64,000 bases of DNA from Sphingobacterium sp. UBA2700 (GTDB lineage Bacteria > Bacteroidota > Bacteroidia > Sphingobacteriales > Sphingobacteriaceae). The translations under genes and the position numbers were made by a program. This document shows, piece after piece, positions 1 through 9,800 of the stretch; the stretch's first letter is position 1; each line of letters starts with the position of its first letter. The stretch is taken from contig DELI01000029.1 in NCBI GenBank assembly GCA_002354335.1, forward strand, positions 99,909 through 163,908, read 5' to 3'. The notes beneath the pieces were generated by a model. The model had not been told where the DNA came from, searched no databases, and saw nothing but the letters and a program-made list of their open reading frames with translations.

Positions 1-76
1 ATGTTTGGGGTTTGTATTGGCATTATATCGGAGATAATACATCTTTGGTTAGTCTTTGTTATCCGGATGCAATGGT

Positions 77-751
77 TTACTTCACGTTAATCACATGGTG
101 AAGGGAAAGTTGCATCTGAAAGGTCCCTCTATTTGAGCCCACATGCTGCAACATACTTCCCAGCTGAATTCCTAAATTATATTTCACCTTATAGCCTACT
201 GCGGCGTAAATACGATTCCTGTCGAACGTTTTTAAAGGTTCGGGCTGGAAGGCGTTGATAAATAGCTCTTGATATAATGCTAAGTAGGTACCGCCTGCGT
301 TGAACTTCTTTTCGCTGAGCGGAATGTCTGCAAATAGACAGTAGCGAGCTCGTCCATAAAAATCACGATCTTCTATAAAGCGTTCTTCCAGGCGCAGGCG
401 ATGGCGGATTCGGGTGGATTTTACGGCATGAGTGAACACGAAATCCTGAAAGATGCGATGTTCGTTGAAAGGGGCGTTCGGAGCACCTTTTAGTTCTGAG
501 TAAATAAAACCATAACCCAATACTGCGGTTAGAAAGGGTTTAATTTGGTATTGCCCTCCTACTCGGATTAAAGTCTGATTATGATCTCCACCGAATTGAA
601 AATCTCGAAGTTGCGCCTCATGATAAAGTCCAAATCGGCTATTGTCAAACTTTGTTTGACCGTAATATAAGAGGGCCGATTCTAACTGTTGTGCATAACA
701 AAAGCCTATGCATGTGATAGCAAGTGCTAAAAAAAGGAAGGTAAATTTCAT
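77..751 (-). CDS. DUF2490 family exported protein
   Basis: A 224-residue protein with a Sec signal peptide (hydrophobic residues 4-18, likely cleavage after CYA near residue 20). The rest has alternating aromatic and polar residues and ends in a pattern typical of small outer-membrane beta-barrels. The phrases RHRLRLEERF and LRDFQFGGDHNQTLIRVG fit the DUF2490 family, whose biochemical role is not known. It is probably in the outer membrane or periplasm. It is a single gene; the upstream side (752-1936) has no recognisable gene on the same strand. Family assignment is from remembered pattern only. Confidence 0.75.
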   Translation of the reverse strand: MKFTFLFLALAITCIGFCYAQQLESALLYYGQTKFDNSRFGLYHEAQLRDFQFGGDHNQTLIRVGGQYQIKPFLTAVLGYGFIYSELKGAPNAPFNEHRIFQDFVFTHAVKSTRIRHRLRLEERFIEDRDFYGRARYCLFADIPLSEKKFNAGGTYLALYQELFINAFQPEPLKTFDRNRIYAAVGYKVKYNLGIQLGSMLQHVGSNRGTFQMQLSLHHVINVK

Positions 752-1936
752 TTCAGCAAGATAAATAATACCATTAAAAGCTGAAATATTACCGTAAGTA
801 AAAATCTTGATAGACTATCGGAAATATCATTAGGTCTGGACTTCTCATAAAGTACTTCTAACTCCAATTTGTCCTGCTCTGTCTCTTGTTACGATAGTAG
901 GTGCTCGTACAGTATCACACGGTGGGGATCTTGCAATAGCAACTCTTGCAACCTGATCTGCTGACCACCTTACGGTTCTTTCGCAAGTGCTATAGGCGAT
1001 AAGCTAAGATTCTTCGTCGGTGTAGTACATACATTTGGACTTCATTCGCATAGACACTTCAGCGAAAAAAAACACCAATCGATTATTGGAAATTCTAAAA
1101 AAAGAGCGGTAAAAAGCTGATAATAAGTGATAAAAAATTATCTATTTGTTAGGGCTTGTCAGATTTTTGCGAGTTCGATCTAAATATTTCGATCAACGGT
1201 ATTTCTGAAGACAAGCATTTTTTCGTTAGCCTTCCATAGAAGAGACATGCATGAGGTCGGTTCCTAAATCCCACATCCTCCACCTCACTGCCTAAAAGAC
1301 GTCCTGAGCGAGTGCGTAGTCTTTTAGAAACCGAAGGAGGCATACCGCTCAAAAACTTTGAAGTCCTAAGGAAATAAGATTTAAAAACCATCTCATCTCT
1401 ATATTGAGCAGTGCGTTCCTTCTCTAGGGAAGTTAGTGGTTTTAAACGGCATTTTTTTCGCAGTGACTTTGCAAGATAAGATTTTAATACAAACAGCATT
1501 GTAAAAGTAATGAAGCGGAATCCTTCGCTAGCAGGTTGGAATTTGGCTTAATCAGATTAGTTTTTTACCAGCACAGGCTTTCATAGATTAGAATATCCTG
1601 ATTGCAAAAACTCGCGATTTAAAACCGAATTACATGGATTTACTCCAACATTCCTTAAAAAGGATATCGGCATCGTTTGCGTAGATTTTTAATCTTAGTA
1701 ACCCTTGATTTTCGTAGATTGTTATAAAAGAGCGAGGCTTATTCTTGCTCGTATAAAATTATAAACTTTTCACTTTTTTTCTTGGTCAAACATGGGCTAT
1801 GATTTGTATCTGTAGCTGCGAAGAAATTTTAATTTCGAGAGATTCCGTCGATTGCTTTGCCTTCGAAAAACCAACTAAACCAAAGTAAAATCGCTACTGT
1901 GTTTTTACAGCATTTACTAATGAAAAACAATTTATC
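752..1936. other. Gene-poor stretch, possible degraded coding DNA
   Basis: No convincing intact gene. TTTCAGC and GCTGAAA arms flank the start region of the DUF2490 gene (about 749-786). On the minus strand around 850-1020 a frame stays open for about 50 codons apart from one stop, without a family I recognise. A 116-codon open frame at 1149-1499 (minus) is Arg/Lys/Ser-rich, has no recognisable domain, and the opposite strand is also fairly open, so I do not call it a gene. Confidence 0.4.
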
Positions 1937-3327
1937 ATGGATAGTATTTCAAGAAAAACATTTTTAAAGACCTTATCGCTATTGAGTATAGGGACGATGG
2001 TCAACCTTCCTACTGATGCTTTTGGATTAAATCAAAAACTTCGCGTCGTACTCGTTGGTACCGGGATTCGAGGAATTACATTCTGGGGACGTTGATTGGT
2101 TGAGCAGTTTCCTGAAACGCTCGAATTTGTCGGTTTAAGCGACATCAATCCAGGGCGCCTAAAGTATGCGAAGGAGTATATGGGGGTATCTTGTCCTACC
2201 TTCGTAAATTATGACGAGATGCTACGTAAGACAAAGCCAGATTTAATCATGGTCTGTACGACGGATGCCTCTCATCACGAACTTATTATCAAAGGTTTGT
2301 CTTAACGTGATGTTTTAACGGAAAAACCATTAACTATCGATGAAGTAAAGGCACAAGCAATCATTGATGCGGAGAAAAAATATGGGAAGAATGTGATTGT
2401 TGGTTTCAATTACCGTTGGAGCCCTTACATGACCAAAATTAAACAGCTTATTTCGCAAGGCACGATTGGCGAGGTCACTTCTGTGGATTTCAACTGGTAC
2501 TTGAATACTCATCATGGCGCTTCTTATTTCCGTCGCTGGCACGGATTGATGAATAAGGGTGGTTCCTTATGGATTCACAAAGCAACACACCACTTTGATT
2601 TGCTGAACTGGTGGTTATCGGCAGAACCGGAAGAGGTTTTTGCATATGGTGCTTTAGAGCATTATGGTAAAAATGGTCCATTCCGCGGAAAGAACTGTCG
2701 CTCGTGTGAGCATAAAAAAGACTGCGCTTATTATTGGGACATTACAAGGGATAAACAAGCAATGAATCTATATGTAGCGAACGAAAATTATGATGGCTAT
2801 CTTCGAGATGGCTGCTTGTATAGAAATGAAATCGACATTTACGATAAGATGTCCGCACAGATCAAATACAAAAATGGCGTAATCGCTTATTACTCTCTAA
2901 CCACCTATTCTCCATATGAAGGTTGGCGAATTGCATTCAATGGGCAGAAAGGTAGAATTGATGCCTGGCTAGATATTCCTTTTATCAATGGAGAGAGTTT
3001 AAGCCAAGAGGAATTGCACGCTGCTGAGATGCAACAGGCGAAAAGTGACACTACGCAATCGCGGCTTATTTTGTTCAGAAACTGGGAAAATATGAGGTCG
3101 TTACAGTTTCTAGCGAGCGTAGTGGCCATGGTGGTGGCGACCGCCGCTTGCAGGAGGATTTGTTTTTAAAGAAGTCTGCTGAAGATCCTTACAATCACAG
3201 AGGTAATCTGAGGGATGGCGTTTTGTCGGTGCTCATCGGTGTGGCTGCTAGAAAAAGTATCGAAGCAGGAAAACCGATTCAGATTGGGTCGCTGACAGAC
3301 TTGAAGCCGGAAATAAAGAAGAGTTAA
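1937..3327 (+). pseudogene. Gfo/Idh/MocA family oxidoreductase, decayed
   Basis: The reading frame starts at the ATG at 1937 with a Tat-like signal (SRKTFLKTLSLLSIG) followed by a Rossmann start (LRVVLVGTGIRG), as in secreted Gfo/Idh/MocA oxidoreductases that use NAD(P) on sugar substrates. It is broken three times: an in-frame TGA at 2093-2095, an in-frame TAA at 2303-2305, and a one-base deletion near 3088-3091. After the deletion the frame continues as YEVVTVSSERSGHGGGD through to a TAA at 3325-3327. Ignoring the lesions, the product would be about 463 residues, normal for the family. A four-cysteine insert (CRSC...CAYYWD) lies in the middle. Two different stop codons plus a frameshift make recoding unlikely. 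No fragment is likely to be functional. Confidence 0.9.
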
Positions 3328-3396
3328 GGGTTTAAGGGGGGGGACTATCTTGAAGTTTCAACCATTTTTGAGCGTTAAATGAAAAGAAGGTCTCGC

Positions 3397-3840
3397 TCAA
3401 CGAGATGTCATGGACTTCAATTTGTGTAAAAGGCGTCGAAATGGGCGAAATGCGAACCATCCGGCAGCGAGGAACTTAGATGTGGTGGTGACTTTATATG
3501 CTATGCCATCCTTGCCTTCATAGGAAGTCAGAATGGTTATTAAATCATCTTTGTTCACTTTTTCAATCTGTGCGAGATTTCCATCGCTCACGAGAAATAG
3601 GTAATTATTATTTTTAAATAGAACACGATGTAATATCCAACCGGTTCGCTAGCGCGCAAGAACGACGTCGCCCATCGTCGCGTCTTCGAATTTCGTGTGG
3701 GCCACGGTTATTTTACATCCATCAAGTATAAAAGGCTGCATGCTACGTCCTTTCAATCGCAACTGCACCGACTTCCCCTGGGCAATTAAATCCTCTAAGC
3801 CCTCGAAAAAGCTTTGATTATTAAAGTTTTTGTATGTCAT
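3397..3840 (-). pseudogene. S24/S26-type peptidase, interrupted by one stop
   Basis: Two open segments in the same frame (3652-3840 and 3397-3648) are separated only by a TAG at 3649-3651. The N-terminal part has the Ser-nucleophile motif of LexA/signal-peptidase folds (GRSMQPFILDG, near residues 31-41) followed by MGDVVLAR. After the stop the next residues read RTGWILHRV, the expected continuation. Full length would be about 147 residues. Function before decay was probably a small signal-peptidase or repressor-type protease; target unknown. It lies 38 bp downstream of ybeY on the same strand. One nonsense change is the only lesion seen, so loss may be recent, or it may be a sequencing error. 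Confidence 0.8.
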
Positions 3841-3878
3841 CCATATTAATCATACTTGCTTATGGACAAAAGATAATC

Positions 3879-4313
3879 TTAAAAGGATCTCGCTTTGAGA
3901 TATTGATCTTCTTTTTGCGTCATTAGTGCTTTATCTTCTTTTTTCTTATCATAGTATCCACACAAGTGCAAAACGCCGTGGATAATGACACGATGAAGTT
4001 CGTCGCGTTCTGCAACAGCAAACTTCTCCGCATTTTCACGAATACGATCAATAGAGATAAAGATATCGCCGGCGATGATGTCTTCCTCTTCAGAAGAGTC
4101 GAAGGTCACGATATCGGTATAGGTATCATGATCCAAATATTGCTTATTGATTGTCAATAAATATTCATCAGAACAGAAAATGAAATTGAGTTCTGCTACG
4201 CGATTAAAATCTTCATTTTTTATCGTTTGGTTGATCCATTCACGCACCTTTTGTTTTTCTTTTAAGGTGAAAGCGATGTCTTCTGAAAAAAAATGTATAT
4301 CCTTAAGAGCCAT
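3879..4313 (-). CDS. ybeY: Endoribonuclease YbeY (rRNA maturation)
   Basis: A 144-residue member of the UPF0054/YbeY family, a metal-dependent RNase for 16S rRNA 3'-end maturation and 70S ribosome quality control in the cytoplasm. The active-site signature reads HGVLHLCGYYDKKKED. The first two zinc-binding histidines are present, but the third ligand position, usually His in HGxLHLxGYDH, is Asp here, a variant I associate with Bacteroidota homologues (from memory). The upstream segment YLDHDTYTDIVTF and the GDIFIS segment also fit. Its start lies 2 bp after the end of ruvX, so the two are almost certainly co-transcribed. Confidence 0.93.
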   Translation of the reverse strand: MALKDIHFFSEDIAFTLKEKQKVREWINQTIKNEDFNRVAELNFIFCSDEYLLTINKQYLDHDTYTDIVTFDSSEEEDIIAGDIFISIDRIRENAEKFAVAERDELHRVIIHGVLHLCGYYDKKKEDKALMTQKEDQYLKARSF

Positions 4314-4315
4314 TG

Positions 4316-4747
4316 TTAGAATGCTTTGCTGTCCATATAAGTTTGAAGAATAAGCGTGGCAGATACCGTATCGACCAAACTTTTCTCCTGGCGTTTTTGT
4401 TTTTTCAGTCCCGATTGGGCGATGGCTTGAGAGGCAATCTTTGAGGTAAAGCGTTCATCAACTTCCACCACAGGAATGCTTGGATAAGTCTTCTTCAACT
4501 TACGCATAAATCCAACGACATGCTGTGCTGATTGCGAAGGGCTTCCGTCCAGACGCATAGGTTTTCCTACTACAAATGTTTCCACTTGTTCGGTTGCTAA
4601 GTATTTTTGAAGGAAGTTCCAGATTTCCTCGGGGTGCACTGTATCGAGTGCTGTAGCGATAATCTGTAAAGAATCAGAAACGGCGATGCCGATACGTTTC
4701 GTCCCGTAATCGAAAGCCATCAATCTCATGGGCATTGTTTTCCACAA
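4316..4747 (-). CDS. ruvX: Putative Holliday junction resolvase RuvX (YqgF)
   Basis: A 143-residue RNase H-fold nuclease of the YqgF/RuvX family, implicated in rRNA processing and in Holliday junction resolution. The N-terminal RLMAFDYGTKRIGIAVSD holds the first acidic residue; VVGKPMRLDGSPS and VDERFTS are the other family motifs, with a C-terminal LVDTVSATLILQTY. The family usually starts just before the AFDYG strand, so Met7 (4729) may be the real start. It leads a two-gene operon with ybeY and is divergent from the deformylase fusion gene. Confidence 0.92.
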   Translation of the reverse strand: MWKTMPMRLMAFDYGTKRIGIAVSDSLQIIATALDTVHPEEIWNFLQKYLATEQVETFVVGKPMRLDGSPSQSAQHVVGFMRKLKKTYPSIPVVEVDERFTSKIASQAIAQSGLKKQKRQEKSLVDTVSATLILQTYMDSKAF

Positions 4748-4799
4748 AAGTACGATTAAAGTTTGTAAGTATTCTTATTCAATGTTTCTTAAAAATCTA

Positions 4800-4807
4800 T
4801 ACTTTTG
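4800..4807 (+). promoter_or_regulatory. Bacteroidota -7 promoter element
   Basis: TACTTTTG matches the TAnnTTTG -7 box of the primary Bacteroidota sigma factor and ends 20 bp before the ATG at 4828. No good TTTG -33 box lies 19-21 bp upstream, so this is a partial match. Confidence 0.4.
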
Positions 4808-4827
4808 ATTGAGATTAATAATAAGCT

Positions 4828-6048
4828 ATGCCAAGAATCGTTTTCCTGCTACTCATCTTCGTTCCTTCGTTAATTTTTGCGCAAAATCATGCGCAAGAAA
4901 TAGCAACATATAGGAAGGAAAAAGACGCAGCCTATTTAAAAAATGAGTATGGACCGTTGAAAGCAGATCAGCTATCTTATTTAGATTACTACCCTGCGAA
5001 CGAACAATACCTTGTAAAGGCAAAGGTTGAATTACTGCCCGATGAACCTACATTTCGGATGCCAACTTATGACGGCACATCGAATGAGTATAAGCGCTAT
5101 GCTATATTGCATTTTGATTTGTTAGGAGCGAAGTATACCCTGACAGCCTATCAAAGTGTTGCATTATTTCAGACGGAAGCCTACAGGGATCATTTATTTG
5201 TTCCTTTTATGGACAACACGAATGGCGTTAGCAGCTATGAGGGAGGCAGATACTTGGATTTAAGTATCAAAGAGATTAGAAATAACGAATTAACAATAGA
5301 TTTTAACAAGGCCTATAATCCCTATTGCGCATATAGCAATGGTTATAGGTGCCCACAGCCACCAAAGGATAATATCTTATCCCTGGATATCGAAGCTGGT
5401 GAAAAAAAATACAAAGGTCCTAAAAACGAGAGAAAAGTGAATATATCAGCGGCAAAAACCTTTAACGACACGGAGCGAGAAATCATCAATTCTGCTGATG
5501 ATACTACGCTAATGCATGTTTATCTGATTACCGACGAGAAGGACTTCGCGGTATTGAGAAAACCATCGGAAGATTTGAAATTTGATGATCCTCTCGTCGA
5601 TAAATTGGCTTCACGAATGTTTAAAACGGTGCAAGATCCGCAGCATAAAGGGGTGGGAATCGCAGGTCCACAGGTAGGAATCAACAAGAATGTTATTTGG
5701 GTCCAGCGCTTCGATAAGGCTAATGAACCTTTTGAGTTTTATATCAATCCAAAGATTATCTGGCGTTCGAAACTGATCCGCATCGGTGCTGAGGGTTGCC
5801 TTTCAATTCCGGATCGCAAAGAGGATGTTCCACGTAGCTATGCCATTCGTTTGCAATATGTGGATAGGAAGGGCAATGTTGTTGAAGAAAATATTGAAGG
5901 ATTTACTGCTGTTATTTTTCAACATGAAATTGACCACCTCTATGGTATCTTATACCCGGACCGATTGGAACAGCAACTAGAAAGCACGAGCGTACCATTA
6001 GATGATAAAATGAAGTTTCGCCTAGAGAAAGGCCATATCATCCCTTGA
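4828..6048 (+). CDS. Exported DUF1684-peptide deformylase fusion
   Basis: A 406-residue two-domain protein. Residues 1-19 form a Sec signal peptide ending in IFAQ. Residues about 30-195 match DUF1684 (a GRYLDL strand, DFNKAYNPYCAY, CPQPPKDNILSLDIEAGEK). Residues about 240-395 form a peptide deformylase domain with all three motifs: GVGIAGPQVG (Gln282), EGCLSIP (Cys324) and QHEIDH (His366, Glu367, His370). The metal ligands and catalytic Glu are therefore intact. Peptide deformylase normally removes N-formyl groups from nascent chains in the cytoplasm, so a signal peptide and a DUF1684 partner are odd. The cell must have another housekeeping deformylase elsewhere (inference). Possible roles include acting on secreted formyl peptides or an unrelated metallo-amidase activity. 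Confidence 0.88.
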   Translation: MPRIVFLLLIFVPSLIFAQNHAQEIATYRKEKDAAYLKNEYGPLKADQLSYLDYYPANEQYLVKAKVELLPDEPTFRMPTYDGTSNEYKRYAILHFDLLGAKYTLTAYQSVALFQTEAYRDHLFVPFMDNTNGVSSYEGGRYLDLSIKEIRNNELTIDFNKAYNPYCAYSNGYRCPQPPKDNILSLDIEAGEKKYKGPKNERKVNISAAKTFNDTEREIINSADDTTLMHVYLITDEKDFAVLRKPSEDLKFDDPLVDKLASRMFKTVQDPQHKGVGIAGPQVGINKNVIWVQRFDKANEPFEFYINPKIIWRSKLIRIGAEGCLSIPDRKEDVPRSYAIRLQYVDRKGNVVEENIEGFTAVIFQHEIDHLYGILYPDRLEQQLESTSVPLDDKMKFRLEKGHIIP

Positions 6049-6657
6049 TTTTACTGTATTGACACACACTTCACATTAGAGCAAATGCGCTTTTTTGCTG
6101 GGCTTTATCATATTTGTGGAGTTATCGAACTATCCTGGTAGCTAAGCGTATTCAAAGCTGCTGGCCAGCGCCTAGGAAAGGGAGGAGGCAACCTATCAAA
6201 TGACAGCAATCTAAGAACGGAGGCTAAGCCCATTAAAAATAGAGATTTACTTAGACATATGGTTAAAGGTTTGCTTAAAAAGGGCGGCTGGTGTTTCTCC
6301 CGATCATGATATTGCTAGGCTCCCCGGATCGATAAAAGACGCTAAGGGGCGTCTAATGCACGTAAAATTCAACCATCATAGCATTCATATTATCGGTGTG
6401 GAGAACTGCCCAGCTGCAAAATTTTCCCTTCGCGCCGGCTTGTTTTATTCATCCTGCTCTAGGGGTTATCGCGAATTACCCTGCTGAATGTAACATTGCC
6501 GTAAACCTTAATACGTGGTGGTTGAAAGCTCGATTTCCCAGATGAGATCTCATTCTACCGCTCCAACCATAATTGAAGTATCGAAGGGATCAACCGTCCT
6601 ATAGCTTAAAAGTTGGACCTTTTATGCGCCACTAACCAAAAGAATTAGAAAAAAAAA
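6049..6657. other. Intergenic, no recognisable gene
   Basis: About 600 bp downstream of the deformylase fusion. Short open segments exist on the plus strand (about 6150-6310 and 6420-6550) but none matches a family I know, and stops are frequent. Possibly degraded coding DNA; nothing else seen. Confidence 0.3.
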
Positions 6658-6688
6658 TTGTTAGTTAATGAAATGCTTCCTATCTTCG
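6658..6688 (+). promoter_or_regulatory. Predicted promoter of the heparinase-type PUL
   Basis: A TTG at 6658-6660, a 20-nt spacer, and TATCTTCG at 6681-6688, one base from the TAnnTTTG consensus. The predicted transcription start is near 6694, giving a leader of about 200 nt before the SusC start codon. The two palindromes at 6714 and 6874 both lie downstream of this start. Confidence 0.5.
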
Positions 6689-6713
6689 AATGTGGCATTT
6701 TACTAATAACCAA

Positions 6714-6729
6714 CCGGTGACGTAACCGG
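6714..6729. promoter_or_regulatory. Palindromic operator-like site, upstream copy
   Basis: CCGGTGACGTAACCGG, a 16-bp palindrome with one mismatched pair. It shares the half-site GTAACCG with the second site at 6874. Central-CG palindromes of this size are typical of LacI-family operators (inference). It lies about 20 bp after the predicted transcription start. Confidence 0.55.
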
Positions 6730-6873
6730 AATAACTTAAATCAAGTTGATAAATTTTCTATAGACGTTGCCACGCCGTCTTGCGTGCGACGCTCCAGATA
6801 TACGAGCTGTTAACCCACTTTCGGGAATAGGTTGACGGGGTTTCCCTGAACAGAATCAACTTCAAAAACAATT

Positions 6874-6887
6874 CGGTTACGTAACCG
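6874..6887. promoter_or_regulatory. Palindromic operator-like site, downstream copy
   Basis: CGGTTACGTAACCG is a perfect 14-bp palindrome ending 6 bp before the ATG at 6894, so a bound protein could also block ribosome access if that start is used. Its centre is 159 bp from the centre of the first site, about 15 helical turns. Confidence 0.6.
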
Positions 6888-6893
6888 GAAAAT

Positions 6894-9800
6894 ATGAATA
6901 ACCAACTTATACAAATTATGAGCAACAAACCAGCATGCTCTAAATCCTATTTCTACAGAGGATTTAGAACGTTCAGAATCGCAACACGACAGCGGCTTGT
7001 CCTGCTATCATTTCCTTTAGTATTTCTGGGAATCCCTCCGAGCATCCTTTACGCCCACTCCAGCATTCGTTTGATAAGCCTACAAACAGCACAGGGTATT
7101 GTGAAGGATAAAGATGGAAAGCCCATTGAAGGAGCGACAGTTACAATTAGGGGTACTTCAGTCGGAACCCAAACAGATCGCAACGGGCATTTTATGTTTC
7201 CCAATTTAGAGAAGGGCAGTGTTTTAGTGTTCAGTTATACCGGATACTTGACGCAGGAAGTCACTCTCGAGAATCAAAAAAGCATCGATGTTGTGCTTGT
7301 TGAAGATCCTGAAGCATTGGAGGAGGTCGTAGTCGTTGCCTTTGGAACGCAGAAAAAGACGGATATGGTGGGCTCTGTAACACAAATTAAACCTAACAAC
7401 CTACGGGTTCCCAGTAGTAATTTGACCACGGCTCTGGCAGGACAAGCCGCAGGTATCATTGCCTTTCAAAGAAGCGGCGAACCGGGGATGGATAATGCTG
7501 ATTTCTTTATTCGCGGGGTGACTTCCTTTGGTACGGGGAAAGTGGATCCATTGATTTTAATCGATGGAGTTGAATTGAGTGTTACGGAACTTGCCCGACT
7601 ACGTCCCGATGATATCGAGAGCTTTTCGATCATGAAAGATGCGACTTCCACCGCTTTATATGGCGCTCGCGGAGCCAACGGTGTAATATTCGTAACAACA
7701 AAGCAGGGTAAGGAAGGAAAAGCTAACATTTCTTTGCGTGCAGAAGGGTCAGTTTCTGCTCCAACAAGTAATGTTGAACTAGCCGATCCGGTTACATACA
7801 TGGAACTTTATAACAATGCTTTGGTTTCACGTGACCCTTTCGCCGAACCCCTTTATACACAAGAAAAAATCGAATCGACACGCGAGGGTTTAAACCCCAT
7901 TATATTTCCCGCCGTAGATTGGCGTTCTGCTCTCTTTAAAGATCAAACGTTTAATCATCGATACAACTTGAACGTGACGGGTGGCGGAAAAGTTGCTCGT
8001 TACTATGTTGCCGGGTCGTTTGCGCAAGATAACGGTATGCTACGTGTTGACGGAAAAAACAACTTCAATAACAACGTCGATTTAAAGAGCTATACCCTAC
8101 GCGCCAATGTCAACATCGATTTGACAAAAAGCACAGAATTAATTGTCCGCCTAAATGGAAACTTTGATAATTATACAGGTCCCATTGAAGGTGGTGGTGC
8201 CATGTATAACAAGGTCGTTCGCGCAAATCCTGTAGATTTCGTCCCTTTCTATCCGGTGGATGATTTACATAGCCATATCGAACACATCATGTTTGGCGGC
8301 TTGCGAGAACGCGCATTCTTAAATCCGTATGCCGACATGGTTAAAGGCTACAAGGATTACGATCGTTCGCTGATGATGGCGCAGATGGAGATAAAGCAGA
8401 ACTTATCGTTTTTAACGGAAGGGTTGCGCTTTCGCTCCATGTTCAATACCAACAGAATCTCCCGATACGATATCGAACGCGCATATAAACCTTTCTTCTA
8501 CGAATTAGCCTATTACGATCGTCGAACCTTAGATTATGTGGTTTCTATCACGAATGAAAACTCGGGGGAGGAATTTTTAAGCTTCGGTCTTGACAACGAG
8601 CTTCGTGCTCAAAATTCCGTTTTTTACATGGAGAATGCGATTGATTACTCGCGAACGTTCAATGAGAAACATAGTATTAGTGCTTTATTGGTTAATATCC
8701 TCCGTTCTAGCACCAATGCCGTTGCAGGTAGTCTACAGCTTTCCTTACCGTCAAGAAATTTTGGACTATCAGGCCGTACAACTTATTCTTACGATAATCG
8801 CTACTATGCCGAAGTGAACTTCGGTTATAACGGCTCAGAACGCTTTCACGAAAGCCATCGATACGGATTTTTCCCTTCATTTGGATTGGCTTGGAGCATT
8901 TCCAACGAGAAATTTTGGGAACCTTTAAAAGGCAAAATTAACAATCTTCGCCTACGCGGTACTTACGGATTAGTAGGAAATGACGCTATCGGCTCGGCTA
9001 CAGATCGTTTCTTTTATTTATCCAACGTGGTAATGAATGATGCCTCCAAAGGATTTACTTTTGGAAGAGAATATGGTACTACTCACCCTGGAATCAATGT
9101 AACACGTTATTCAAATCCCGACATTACTTGGGAAACGTCCTATAAGACGAATCTGGCTCTTGAATTAGGTCTATTTAATAAGGTTAATATTCAAGCGGAC
9201 TTCTTCAAAGAAGAAAGAAAAGATATATTGATGAACCGCTCGGCAATTCCCACAACGATGGGTCTGTCGGCTGCTGTTCGCGCGAATGTCGGTCGTGCCT
9301 CCGGTCAGGGAATGGATATGTCAGTCGACTATTCAGAAAACTTTTCAAACGGTTTTTGGATGCAACTTCGAGGGAACTTCACTTATGCAAAAAGCAAATA
9401 CTTAGCTTATGAAGAGCCTATTTATGAAAAAGAATGGTGGAAGTCGCGCTTAGGATATTCGATTCATCAGCCTTGGGGATATATTGCTGAACGCCTATTC
9501 GTTGATGACAGTGAAGTGGCGAATTCACCGAGTCAACAATTTGGCTCCACCAATGTTGCGGGTGATATCAAATATAAAGATGTCAATGGCGATGGTTTAA
9601 TAACCACATTGGATCAGGTTCCAATCGGATTCCCTACTATTCCAGAGATTATTTATGGAGGCGGATTCTCTATTGGCTATAAAAACTTTGATATTTCGGC
9701 ATTCTTCCAAGGTTCTGCACGTTCGTCCTTTTGGACGGGCGGCGTCGTAGATGGAGTTACCGGACCAGCCAATGTACAACCTTTTGTTGGCGGAAAACAA

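Noticed and set aside
1149..1499. 116-codon open frame, minus strand
   Set aside because: No motif, basic and serine-rich low-information composition, and the opposite strand is similarly open; probably spurious.
1937..3327. TGA and TAA as recoded sense codons
   Set aside because: Two different stops plus a frameshift occur in the same gene, and neighbouring long genes use no internal stops.
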